From: CAYRHJ01 sp964424105
GTDB lineage: Bacteria; Planctomycetota; Phycisphaerae; UBA1845
Direction of reading: 5' to 3'
Assembly (NCBI GenBank): GCA_964424105.1
Contig: CAYRHJ010000013.1
Coordinates: 127,008-191,007 of the forward strand
Length of the DNA stretch: 64,000 bases
Under the pieces are notes generated by a model, which was not told where the DNA came from, searched no databases, and saw only the letters and a program-made list of their open reading frames with translations. Both the position numbers and the translations under genes were made by a program. This document shows positions 18,901 to 27,597 of this stretch, piece by piece. The stretch's first letter is position 1. The number at the start of each line of letters is the position of its first letter.

Positions 18901-19653
18901 TCAGCAGATGGAACGAGTTGTCCCCGCCTCTGGAGTAGCCCCCCACCGCAGGTGTTCACGCTCACAGGATGGACCGTTACGGCAGACGATCCAGAAACAG
19001 TGCCGCTTGCGGGCATGATGCGCGGTCTTCCATTTCGTGGACATCATCGGCCCCTTCCGAACTTTCACGATCAAATCGCAGACCGTGAAACCAGCTTCTT
19101 CGGCCATGCTAATGAAGTCGCAATGTGCCCAACGTGACTTATGGCTGTTCACCATATCAGTGATCTTGGCCAGCAACAAACCCTCCGGCTTGAGCACTCG
19201 TTTGGCCTGCTTCAAGAATGGCGGATAGAGGTAGCTTAGCGTCCAGCCATGTTCCTTCCCGCACTCCGTGTTCGCGCCAAAATCAACGTCGAAGCGCTTG
19301 ACGCTCTTGTCGCGCCCTTGCGGTCCTACATGCGGTGGATCGTACACGACGACGCCAAACCTGTTTGACAAAACTCCGCTCATGACACGATTGTCGCAAA
19401 CAATATCCGGGTTGTATCGGGGATCGATGTCCATTGAGACGACCCGCCTGTTTGTGCGATGCCAAATCCGGCCAGTGTTATACGTGGCGTCCAGAATAGG
19501 CGAAGGCTTGATGCTCGGATAGAAGCAGAGTATCGCTTCAAGCAACTCACCGTCGCTGCCCTCCCACACGCTCGTAAGGGCCGGTGGTTTGGTCGCCAAG
19601 GCTGCTGGACTCTTACTGATATCCTCACGGAAGAGGAATCCATTGTTGTTCAT
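18901..19653 (-). CDS. Orphan class I (DNA-type) methyltransferase
   Basis: 250 residues. ILDATYNTGRIWHR (motif I), VVSMDIDPRYNPDIVCDNR and VVVYDPPHVGPQGRD (a DPPY-like catalytic motif, here DPPH) identify an amino-methyltransferase. It is of the small stand-alone type common in phages and mobile elements, with LAKITDMVNSHKSRWAHCDF and KTAHHARKRHCFWIV further on. DNA as substrate is likely from the family but not shown. No restriction gene is adjacent. Start ATG 19653 (MNNNGFLFREDI) overlaps by 4 bases the stop of the zinc-ribbon gene. The last 20 or so residues may be a read-through tail. Confidence 0.8.
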   Translation of the reverse strand: MNNNGFLFREDISKSPAALATKPPALTSVWEGSDGELLEAILCFYPSIKPSPILDATYNTGRIWHRTNRRVVSMDIDPRYNPDIVCDNRVMSGVLSNRFGVVVYDPPHVGPQGRDKSVKRFDVDFGANTECGKEHGWTLSYLYPPFLKQAKRVLKPEGLLLAKITDMVNSHKSRWAHCDFISMAEEAGFTVCDLIVKVRKGPMMSTKWKTAHHARKRHCFWIVCRNGPSCEREHLRWGATPEAGTTRSIC

Positions 19654-19817
19654 CGTCGACGGCCCTTTTCTGCTTGCACGCCGGCCTTCCGTCGAGGCGT
19701 ATCCCAGTACGCGCTCTTGCATTTGGGGCACACAGTGGGCGCCTTCGAATCATCGCGCGGAACCCATTCATGCCCGCATCGATCACAGCGGTATCCGGGA
19801 ATTCTGACAGTCGCCAT
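19650..19817 (-). CDS. Small zinc-ribbon protein coupled to methyltransferase
   Basis: A 55-residue frame begins MATVRIPGYRCDRCGHEWVP and contains two Cys pairs, C11-x2-C14 and C30-x2-C33 (VCPKCKSAYWDTPRR), a complete zinc ribbon. Its TGA overlaps the methyltransferase ATG (ATGA, 19650-19653), so translation is coupled. There is no good ribosome site before ATG 19817, which lowers confidence in the exact start. A role as DNA- or partner-binding subunit of the methyltransferase is inference. Confidence 0.65.
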   Translation of the reverse strand: MATVRIPGYRCDRCGHEWVPRDDSKAPTVCPKCKSAYWDTPRRKAGVQAEKGRRR

Positions 19818-20262
19818 CAGGGGAGCATCACCCGATTGGTCACCGATGTCAAGGGGGCTACCAATAGTTATCTACCACAAGGTAGAAACCGAAACGAGTC
19901 GCGCCCTCGGTTCGTAGCCGCGACGTTCGGGGTCCGATCGTAACCCGGCGGGTTGCGCTCGAACCCCGAATGAAGGCGCCTTGAACTCTCGCGCTCTCTC
20001 GTTAACATCGCCCGTTAGTTAAAATGCAAGAATCGCTCGGCACCCTCTATGGGCGGTTCGAACCTCCTCGGCAACCTCCGACCTAGGTCATTACCACTCC
20101 GACAGCCCGCATCCGCTTTCGACCCCGGTGGCTGGGCAATTCAAACAAGCGGTTCGGTTGGTACAAGCGGTTCTGTTAGGACAAGCGGTTCGGTTGGGAC
20201 TAGCGATTCTGTTGGGACTAGCGATTCTATTTGAAACAAGCGGTCGGGTGTGAATCGTCTCG
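19818..20262. repeat. Gap with an 18-base minisatellite
   Basis: 20143-20240 holds about five to six imperfect tandem copies of an 18-base unit (ACAAGCGGTTCGGTTGGT and variants such as ACTAGCGATTCTGTTGGG). Read in one frame it would give TSGSVGTSGSV-type peptides, but there is no surrounding gene. It sits just beyond the 3' end of the htrA-like gene. The remainder of the gap shows nothing. Confidence 0.75.
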
Positions 20263-21471
20263 CTACACGCCGCCGGGACGCTGGGAGAGCACCAGCTCCG
20301 TTTCATGCGTCGTACCACCACGCCAATAGGTGACACGAACGCGACTCTCCGGCTCGAGCAATGCGATCTTGTCCATCAGATTCGACGAACTCTGGATGGG
20401 TTCGTCGTTGATGCGAACGAGAATATCATGCAAGCGAATGCCGGCCCGCTCCGCCGGTTGCCCCGGAAGGACCATCTGCACAATGGCACCGTGTCGCTCG
20501 AACCAGCCGAGAGATTCCGACAGTTCCTTATACTCGCGAATGTCCGCCGTGCTCACCCCCAGAAACCCCCGGACGATCTCCCGGCCCTTTAGAAGTTGCG
20601 GAATCAGACCCACCACGCGCGAGGCGGGGATCGCGAAGCCCACCCCGTCAAAACGCCCTGAATCCGTCGCGATGGCCGTGTTCACTCCGATGACCTCGCC
20701 GCGACGGTTCACCAGCGGCCCACCGCTGTTTCCCGGATTGATCACCGCATCGGTCTGAATGAAACCGGCGTACGTCACGTTGTGAATCAAGACGTTGGAC
20801 CGACCCAGCGCGCTGATGATCCCTCGGCTGAAAGTGCCGTCCAACCCGAACGGGTTCCCGATGGCGAAGACCTCGTCCCCCACCGCCAGCCGGCGGCTGT
20901 CACCGAAACGTACTTCGTGAAGACGATCAGCCGGGATCGAAAGCACGGCCAGATCAGTTGCGGGGTCCGAACCGACTATTCGGGCATCAAATCGCCTTCC
21001 GTCCGAAACGCTCACCTCCACGCGATCCGCCCCGGCTACGACGTGGTGATTGGTCAGCACGTAACCCTGTTCGGCATCAAACACGAAACCACTGCCGAGT
21101 TCCTGAATTTCGAAGGCCTCGGGAAAACCATTCGGCTGAACCTCCGCGTCGTCGTCCATCCAGGGATGAAGGCGCCGGAAGCGATCGCCCGTTCCAATTC
21201 CTTCTGGATCAGCCGCAGTGGTCGGAATCGCCCGCACGGCGGTGATTTGAACCACGGCCGGCGTGACCAACTCCGCCACGATCCGATTGGCTTGGTTGGC
21301 CACCGCCACGTCGGACGGAGTAGGGAGCGATTCTGCCAAGGCCCGCAGTTTTCCCTTCTCGATGCGATAGGAAATGTGTTCGATGAGATTGGATTGCAAG
21401 ATGATGAAGATGACGGCTGTCGTGCCGATGAACGCCAAAACAAATCGTCGAAGTAGACCGTTGGTATTCAT
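20263..21471 (-). CDS. HtrA/DegP-type serine protease with PDZ domain
   Basis: 402 residues. A single N-terminal membrane segment (FVLAFIGTTAVIFIILQSNLI, about 10-30) anchors an S1C trypsin-like domain in the periplasm. The catalytic triad is visible: His143 in LTNHHVVAG, Asp173 in DPATDLAVLS and Ser249 in NPGNSGGPLVN. One PDZ domain follows (about 300-400), with 'GFLGVSTADIREYKEL' and 'GIRLHDILVRIN'. It belongs to the DegS/DegP group of envelope quality-control proteases; with one PDZ and a membrane anchor it is most like DegS in layout. Start ATG 21471 (MNTNGLLRRF) is preferred over the earlier open frame. Confidence 0.92.
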   Translation of the reverse strand: MNTNGLLRRFVLAFIGTTAVIFIILQSNLIEHISYRIEKGKLRALAESLPTPSDVAVANQANRIVAELVTPAVVQITAVRAIPTTAADPEGIGTGDRFRRLHPWMDDDAEVQPNGFPEAFEIQELGSGFVFDAEQGYVLTNHHVVAGADRVEVSVSDGRRFDARIVGSDPATDLAVLSIPADRLHEVRFGDSRRLAVGDEVFAIGNPFGLDGTFSRGIISALGRSNVLIHNVTYAGFIQTDAVINPGNSGGPLVNRRGEVIGVNTAIATDSGRFDGVGFAIPASRVVGLIPQLLKGREIVRGFLGVSTADIREYKELSESLGWFERHGAIVQMVLPGQPAERAGIRLHDILVRINDEPIQSSSNLMDKIALLEPESRVRVTYWRGGTTHETELVLSQRPGGV

Positions 21472-21809
21472 GTGTCTTCGCTCGTTACAGACAATGAACC
21501 GCTCGATTCGCCGAATGATCGGTGCAATCGTTCGGCTGGTACGCTCGATCCCTGATAATACGTACGCCACACGCTGCAAACCAACAAAAGCCAGTAATTA
21601 GTTATCCGTGCAGGACGGGCCTGACTTTCTTCGAGCGAGACGTTCCCGATGTCGAGCGGAATCTTTTGGTATCCGCAGAACAAGCCCCGGTCGGCCCAGT
21701 AATTCCATTTTCATTTTAATGACGTCAGTTGTTGCCACCGCAGTAGCTCATGTCGCGACCCGCACGCGTGGTTTGATCGTTCTTCCACGCAGCCCAAGCC
21801 TGACCTAGA

Positions 21810-22955
21810 ATGGTCCCCGTGAATCGATCGATCGCAACCGAAGCCAATGCATGGCGTCGAATCCTGATTGTCCTGCCGACGTGGGTGGGCGACTGCGTCA
21901 TGGCGACACCCTCCCTGCGGGCCATTCGAAAACAGTTTCCCAATGCGCACATCGCCTATCTAATTGTTACCAATCTACGAGATTTGCTGACGGGCTGCGA
22001 TTGGATGGACGAGACGATCGTCTGGCCAAGTGGACCTCGCAAGGGCGGATTCTTCGCTAATCTTCGTTTGGCAAGAAAGTTACGCGAAGGACGGTTCGAA
22101 TTGGCGGTGCTATTTGCAAACTCGTTTCGGTCGGCGTGGGTGACTGCGTGGGCTGGAATCACGCGTCGAATTGGATTCGCACGTGATGGCCGGTCGCTGC
22201 TTCTGACGGATCGATTGGCGGTGGAACGGGAGGACGGGAAAATCGTCCCGCACCCGATTTGCCGTGATTACGGAAGAATTGCGGCTGCACTTGGATGCCC
22301 GATTCCGTCCGATGATCTTCAGTTGTATTTTACTTCAGACAGTGAAATGGCGGTCGAGCGGCGACTCGCGGGGATGGGCTTGGCGGCGGCGGGGCAAGAC
22401 GGTCCTCTGGTTGTGATCAGTCCGGGGGCTTCGTATGGCGCGTCGAAGCTGTGGTTGGCGGAGCGATTTGCGGAGGTGGGGAAACGTTTGATCGGATCGA
22501 TGGGCGCGACGGTGATGGTCACTTGCGGCCCGGGTGAAGAGGCGATCGCGCGACGGATCGGCGAGACACTGGGCGCGGGTGGTTACACGCTGGACGATCC
22601 GCGGCTGACACTTGCGGAGCTTAAATCGCTGATCCGACGGGCGGATTTGTTGATCGGCAACGACGCGGGACCGCGGCATATCGCCAAGGCGTTCGGCAGG
22701 CCTGTGGTCACGATATTCGGCCCGACACATCAAGCTTGGACGGACACGTCCTACGCGCCGGAAAGGAAGATTTCGATTCCGGTGGATTGTGGGCCTTGTC
22801 AGAAAAAGACGTGCCCGCTGGGTCATCATCAATGCATGACGGGCATATCCGTTGATATGGTTTACGACGCGTGCGTGGGTTTGCTGGCGGTTCATCGAAC
22901 GAACAAGGCGGCAGAACCCTGCGACGCGTGGAATTCGCGACGCGTCTGCAAGTGA
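21810..22955 (+). CDS. Lipopolysaccharide heptosyltransferase II-like protein
   Basis: 381 residues of glycosyltransferase family 9. ILIVLPTWVGDCVMATPSLR near residue 18 is the classic WaaF/WaaC N-terminus, and LLIGNDAGPRHIAKAFGRPVVTIFGPT near 275-300 is the ADP-heptose-binding region. WaaF adds heptose to the LPS inner core at the cytoplasmic face. The call to WaaF rather than another GT9 rests on the 'PTWVGD' pattern and the C-terminal cysteine cluster (CGPCQKKTCPLGHHQCM). No LPS neighbours are present. Confidence 0.85.
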   Translation: MVPVNRSIATEANAWRRILIVLPTWVGDCVMATPSLRAIRKQFPNAHIAYLIVTNLRDLLTGCDWMDETIVWPSGPRKGGFFANLRLARKLREGRFELAVLFANSFRSAWVTAWAGITRRIGFARDGRSLLLTDRLAVEREDGKIVPHPICRDYGRIAAALGCPIPSDDLQLYFTSDSEMAVERRLAGMGLAAAGQDGPLVVISPGASYGASKLWLAERFAEVGKRLIGSMGATVMVTCGPGEEAIARRIGETLGAGGYTLDDPRLTLAELKSLIRRADLLIGNDAGPRHIAKAFGRPVVTIFGPTHQAWTDTSYAPERKISIPVDCGPCQKKTCPLGHHQCMTGISVDMVYDACVGLLAVHRTNKAAEPCDAWNSRRVCK

Positions 22956-23004
22956 TGGTGCACGTGTCGACACGGTTGACGCGTCAATAGCTGTGCTTCG
23001 ATGG

Positions 23005-23817
23005 TCATGGGTCGGTGCGGGCGTCAGCCATGGCGCGGAGGAATTCCTGGCAGCTTGCAGGTGCGTGTCCGGCGTAGTGGTTGTTGATGAAGGTGACGAC
23101 GTCGGTGGCGGGGATGATACCGGCGAGGGCTTTGACAATGGCCCGGATACGGTCGGCCCGGTCCACGACGGGTTTGTCCCAGACGGTGGTGATCTTCTCG
23201 ATTCCATAACGGTCGCCGATGAGTCGCACGTACGCGAAAGGCCCGGTGATGCAATCGTGTTGCTGAATGACCTTTTCGATGGGGGGCATCCACACGTGCT
23301 CGGTCAAGGCATAGGCGAGGTTGTGGCCTCGCAACAATTGAAAGAATTTCGGCAGAAGCCATTGTTTGTTGCGGATTTCGACCGCACAAGGCCAAGGCGA
23401 CCGCTCGTGCTGAAAAAAGGCGTCCAACCGATCGAAGAATTCGTCCGCGGTTGGGATTGTCTTCTTGTTGAAATACTGAAACTGGAGCAGGATGGAATGC
23501 AGCTTGTGGCCTAGCGGGGCGAGGTTTGCCAGGAAATGTTCCCAATCGGCATGGCCATCGACAAGAACGTTTTCGTGGGTGATCTTCCCTGGGGCTTTGA
23601 CGGCGAATTGAAAGTGATGGGGAGTTCGATTGAACCATCCTTCGACCATTTGTCGCGAGGGAATGCGATAGTAGGAAGCGTCGACCTCGACGACGTCGTA
23701 GTGTTCGGCATATTTTTGCAGAAAGTCGCGCTGTGGGGTGCCGGCGGAATAGAACGCGGGCACCCAATCCTGATAGGACCAACCGGACGTGCCTACACGT
23801 AACGAACCCATGTTCAC
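23005..23817 (-). CDS. DUF72 family protein
   Basis: 270 residues. LRVGTSGWSYQDWVPAFYSA at the N-terminus, then 'YDVVEVDASYYRIPS' and 'FAVKAPGKITHE', are the signature of DUF72 (YecE-like) proteins, a TIM-barrel family of unknown activity. Start is ATG 23817, or the third codon (ATG, MGSLRVG). It is convergent with the heptosyltransferase gene and divergent from the exporter unit. Function not known. Confidence 0.9.
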   Translation of the reverse strand: MNMGSLRVGTSGWSYQDWVPAFYSAGTPQRDFLQKYAEHYDVVEVDASYYRIPSRQMVEGWFNRTPHHFQFAVKAPGKITHENVLVDGHADWEHFLANLAPLGHKLHSILLQFQYFNKKTIPTADEFFDRLDAFFQHERSPWPCAVEIRNKQWLLPKFFQLLRGHNLAYALTEHVWMPPIEKVIQQHDCITGPFAYVRLIGDRYGIEKITTVWDKPVVDRADRIRAIVKALAGIIPATDVVTFINNHYAGHAPASCQEFLRAMADARTDP

Positions 23818-23868
23818 CTTGTCGGGTTACCCCGGGCGTATCCCGCTGCTTGACGGGCGGATGACCCG

Positions 23869-26385
23869 TTGGCGCTAACGCGGACGTTGCTAAGCTGGAT
23901 TGCCTGGCTCAGCCGCAGGCGGAGTTATCCTATGCTGGATGCACGATTTTTTCGAATCCGCCCGTTCAGGCATTCTAACAAGACCGGCGTTCGCGCTGGT
24001 CGGGGACCGCTCCCTGACGGTCGCGGCTCTGAAAGACACAGTCGCGGCGCGGTTCATTTCCTCGCGCTCAGTCTGTTGCCCGTCGTGGTTTGTCCCGTGG
24101 CCGGTCGGGCATCGATCGTAGGCGAAATTGTGCACGTGGGGTTCCCGGCGGTTCTGGGGATTGAAGAAGGCCGCAACCTGATTCGACCTGGCGAATGGAT
24201 GCCGGTGGTCGTGCGACTGCGATTGGAAGGCGAAGAATCGTTCGACGGTTGGCTTCGCGTTTCGCAGCCGGATCAGGATGGCGACCTGGTCTATGATTTG
24301 CAACGCATCAGTCTGCTGCGCGATCAGGTTCGCACGTATAGTCTATACGTTGTGGCTGGTCGATCGACTGGGCGGCCGGGTTCGGTCACGGTGGACGTGA
24401 TCAATTCCGGTAACGAGCGTGTCGCGCTCACCTGCAACGGTGAATCGGCTCACACGCTGGCCCCGGCTGCTGCACCGGTGGCGCTGGGTCCGGATGATTG
24501 GGTGGTGCTTTCGGTCGGTCCATCCGTCGGGAAAGTCATTCAATTGGAATCACTCGGCGGAACCGATGCACTGAAGAAGTCGGTTCAAGTCGCGCATTTG
24601 GCTGCGGAGGACCTTCCCACGCAGTGGCAGGCTTTGCAATCGGTCGACGCCGTGGTCTGGGATCGTGCGGACCCGACGGAGCTTTCCGCTGCACAGTTGC
24701 AAGCCATCATAGAATGGACGCGGCAGGGGGGATCGCTGGTGGTGGCTGCGGGGGCGACGGTGGACGCGGTGAAGAACCGGCTTGACGACATTCTGCCGGT
24801 GGACATCGGCTCGACCGTTTCAACGCCGCGGCTGAAAGATTTTCGAAGGTACATGCTGGGTCTGTCGAGCGACGAGGACGGTCCGGAATACGAGTCGCCC
24901 ATAGTGATCGCGCACTGCAAGCCGCGGGAGGGTGCGACGGTCATCCTCAACGAAAGGATAGGCGGGGGTGATTCGGGGGCGGAGGCAGATTTCGCAATCG
25001 TGACGCAGCGCCGGCTGAATCGCGGGCGAGTCACATTTGTGGCGGGTGCGTTGGCTGAGCTGCTCGGCGCGGGGGGCAACGTCGTCAATTTCTATCGCCG
25101 AATACTGGAACTGCGCATCGATCCCTATCCGACCGGCGGAGGGTTTGACGTGCGAGATCTTTCCGACGTCATCGATGGATGGATCGGTTTCACGCAGGTT
25201 GGGGCGACGTATTTGGCTGTGGCCATGCTGTTCGCAGCCGGTTACGTATTTGCGGCTACATTCGGCAGTTGGCAGTTTCTTCGCACGCGGGGATGGTTGA
25301 ATCATAGCTGGAGCGCGTTTGCGGTCGTGTCGGTATTGGCCAGCGGGATATGCGTCGTGGGCGTTCAGGCGGTGCGGGGCGTGGGAAAGGACCTGGTGCA
25401 ATTGACGGTGGTGGATATGGAGGCGGGATCGTCGGTGGCCGGCGCGTCTGCCTATTTCGGTTTGAAGACGAGTTTGTTTGGCGAGTGGGATGTTTGGCTG
25501 CCGTCGGATTATCCGCAGCAAGCCCAGCCGGAGCCGGGGCTTTGCTTTCTGACGCCGCTGCCGCCCAAGTCGAACAACATGGCGGATCGGCATTACGCGG
25601 ATCCCCGCCGCTATCGTTCGATGCCATCCCGTGCGGAGCTGTTGGGCGTGCCGATTCGGGGGACGCTCAAACAGTTCAGCGGGCACTGGTCGGGAGTGCT
25701 TTCCGGCAGCGTTCAGGCGAATGTGCAGATGATCAAAGATGGTCCGGGCGGCAAGTACGATTGGCGGGTCAGTCCGGACAGCACCATCACCAACCGACTG
25801 GGCGTGGACCTGTATCAGTCGTGGCTGATCTACGCAACGAGCGATATTTTTGTTGCGAATCTGACGCAGGATCAGTCGCGAGCGGATAAGGTGTTCCTGT
25901 TCCCGCTGGGGCCTGTGGCGAACGGGGAGGCGATCAAGCCGGGCGCGACACTGTATGTGAATTCCAGCGGTGAAGATCTCTTGTTCAGCGATTGGAAAGA
26001 TCAAACGCTGGAGAAGGCGCTGGTAGACGTGGGCTCCGGCCTCGGGGGAATCGGTTTGGGATCGATGGGCGGTGGGTCGGGGAAATGGGAATTGCGGGAG
26101 CGACATGAAAAGATGTTGTTTCTGGCTTCGTTTTTTTCGGAGTTTTCACCGGAACCGACGGGCACGTTTTCCACGACCTGGACGATGGGACATGCACGTC
26201 AATTGGACATCAGCCATCTGCTTGACACGGGGACGGCGGTCTTCGTGGGGATGGCGGCGGATGACGGTCCGGTGAATCTATGCACGGGGCGAGACGGTGA
26301 CTATCAGCGCGTGAACCCGGAACGGTCGTCGACCATGTATCGAGTGCTGATTCCGCTCAACACACGCACGGAAGAATCCAATTGA
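23869..26385 (+). CDS. Large exported membrane protein of ABC unit
   Basis: Up to 838 residues. A hydrophobic signal (HFLALSLLPVVVCPVAGRAS, about 65-84) is followed by a large extracytoplasmic domain with a glutamine-amidotransferase-like segment (AIIEWTRQGGSLVVAAG, near 280). Two membrane helices follow (about 443-465 and 485-508), then a C-terminal soluble domain. It couples directly to an ABC ATPase (TTGA overlap) and a permease, so it probably works with that exporter. The frame before the signal includes a dispersed repeat (24005-24029, read as GPLPDGRGSE). The true start is uncertain: ATG 23932 is an alternative, and no start codon is closer to the signal. Function unknown. Confidence 0.7.
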   Translation: MALTRTLLSWIAWLSRRRSYPMLDARFFRIRPFRHSNKTGVRAGRGPLPDGRGSERHSRGAVHFLALSLLPVVVCPVAGRASIVGEIVHVGFPAVLGIEEGRNLIRPGEWMPVVVRLRLEGEESFDGWLRVSQPDQDGDLVYDLQRISLLRDQVRTYSLYVVAGRSTGRPGSVTVDVINSGNERVALTCNGESAHTLAPAAAPVALGPDDWVVLSVGPSVGKVIQLESLGGTDALKKSVQVAHLAAEDLPTQWQALQSVDAVVWDRADPTELSAAQLQAIIEWTRQGGSLVVAAGATVDAVKNRLDDILPVDIGSTVSTPRLKDFRRYMLGLSSDEDGPEYESPIVIAHCKPREGATVILNERIGGGDSGAEADFAIVTQRRLNRGRVTFVAGALAELLGAGGNVVNFYRRILELRIDPYPTGGGFDVRDLSDVIDGWIGFTQVGATYLAVAMLFAAGYVFAATFGSWQFLRTRGWLNHSWSAFAVVSVLASGICVVGVQAVRGVGKDLVQLTVVDMEAGSSVAGASAYFGLKTSLFGEWDVWLPSDYPQQAQPEPGLCFLTPLPPKSNNMADRHYADPRRYRSMPSRAELLGVPIRGTLKQFSGHWSGVLSGSVQANVQMIKDGPGGKYDWRVSPDSTITNRLGVDLYQSWLIYATSDIFVANLTQDQSRADKVFLFPLGPVANGEAIKPGATLYVNSSGEDLLFSDWKDQTLEKALVDVGSGLGGIGLGSMGGGSGKWELRERHEKMLFLASFFSEFSPEPTGTFSTTWTMGHARQLDISHLLDTGTAVFVGMAADDGPVNLCTGRDGDYQRVNPERSSTMYRVLIPLNTRTEESN
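24005..24029 (-). repeat. Dispersed palindrome inside a coding frame
   Basis: A reverse-orientation copy of the dispersed repeat (GACCGCTCCCTGACGGTCGC then GGCTC) lies within the N-terminal coding frame of the large exported protein, just before its signal peptide. Confidence 0.8.
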
Positions 26386-27311
26386 TCGTTCAAACCATCA
26401 ATCTGACCAAGCGATACGGCAAGCTCGTCGCCTTGAACAACTTGCAATTGCAAATCGAAGACGGCGAGTGCTTCGGTTACATCGGGCCTAACGGCGCGGG
26501 AAAGACGACGACCATCAGAATATTAGCGACGCTGTTGCAGCCGACGTGGGGCGAGGCTCGGATTTGCGGCCACGTGGTGGGATACGAATCACGAAAGATT
26601 CGCCCGCTGATCGGCTACGTGCCCGACTTTTTCGGGGCGTACGAAGATATGGTGGTTCAGGAGTATCTGGAGTTTTTCGCGAGCGCCTACAACATCACCG
26701 GCAAGCAACGGGAGCGCGTGGTGGGGGACGTGTTCGAGTTGACCGACCTGACGCACAAGCGCGACGCCCTGGTCGATTCGCTGTCTCGTGGGATGAAGCA
26801 GCGGCTGAGCATCGCCCGCGTGTTGTTGCACGATCCCAAGGTGTTGCTGCTGGACGAACCTGCCAGCGGGCTGGATCCGCGGGCGAGGATCGAGATACGG
26901 GAGTTGCTGAAAGAGCTCCGCAAGATGGGCAAGACGATCATCATCAGCTCGCACATTTTGCATGAATTGGCGGAGTTGTGCACCACCATCGGCATCATCG
27001 AACACGGCGAGCTGCTTTTTCACGGTCCCATCGGGGATATCATCCGGCGGGCGAAGCTGGCGACGCGGTTGCAAGTGCGGGTCGTGGAGCAGCAGGATTT
27101 GGCGGCGCTGTTGCTGCAACGCACGCAGGGCGTCCGCGTGGTCGAAGAGCTGGATGGGCATCTGGTGTTGGAATTGACCAGCGACACGCACGATTTTTCG
27201 CACATCGCCTCGGCGTTGGTGCAGAACAATTTCAAATTGCGAGAATTGAAAGAGGAAGAGGTGAACCTGGAGACGGCGTTCATGCGCCTGACGAAGGGGT
27301 TGGTGCAGTGA
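26382..27311 (+). CDS. ABC transporter ATP-binding protein
   Basis: 309 residues. Walker A is GPNGAGKTT (near 39-47), the ABC signature LSRGMKQRLSIAR (near 127) and Walker B VLLLDEPASGLDP (near 150). The order and the C-terminal extension fit the CcmA/NatA-type ATPases of ABC-2 exporters. Translation likely starts at TTG 26382, which overlaps the stop of the preceding gene (TTGA). It is separated from the permease gene by a 286-base gap filled with hairpin repeats. Substrate unknown. Confidence 0.93.
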   Translation: MIVQTINLTKRYGKLVALNNLQLQIEDGECFGYIGPNGAGKTTTIRILATLLQPTWGEARICGHVVGYESRKIRPLIGYVPDFFGAYEDMVVQEYLEFFASAYNITGKQRERVVGDVFELTDLTHKRDALVDSLSRGMKQRLSIARVLLHDPKVLLLDEPASGLDPRARIEIRELLKELRKMGKTIIISSHILHELAELCTTIGIIEHGELLFHGPIGDIIRRAKLATRLQVRVVEQQDLAALLLQRTQGVRVVEELDGHLVLELTSDTHDFSHIASALVQNNFKLRELKEEEVNLETAFMRLTKGLVQ

Positions 27312-27420
27312 TTCCGCATGCTGCGAAGCCACACGATTCAAAAAGTGGTGCGGGCGTGCCTATAGGGGTGGTAACAGTGAACGCGTAAAGTCTGCGAAGA
27401 GGAGTTGACAGCGTTGACAA

Positions 27421-27530
27421 GAAACGTGCATCGGCCGTGCCTACGGCACTTGAAGCATGCTTGCGTTCGTCAACCCGGCATTGAAATGCCGGGCTATTGC
27501 CGTTGCGTCCCTACGGGACGAGAGGCGCTC
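27421..27530. repeat. Triple-hairpin dispersed element inside ABC unit
   Basis: Between the ATPase and permease genes are three short hairpins in a row: GTGCC-TAC-GGCAC, CCCGGCAT-TGAA-ATGCCGGG and GTCCC-TAC-GGGAC. Their arrangement resembles a mobile REP-type element rather than a terminator (no T-run). Confidence 0.6.
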
Positions 27531-27597
27531 AGGTGTCAGTATGACGTACTTGTGAAAACAAACTGAATGGAATGGTTTTCCGAGGGAGACGTTTGAA

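Noticed and set aside
18141..19016. 291-residue minus-strand frame next to tRNA-Arg
   Set aside because: It runs through tandem and dispersed repeats, overlaps the methyltransferase in another frame and has no recognisable domain.
20049..20234. Small gene encoding TSGSVGTSGSV-type repeats
   Set aside because: It is only the translation of the 18-base minisatellite, with no ribosome site and no conserved flanks.
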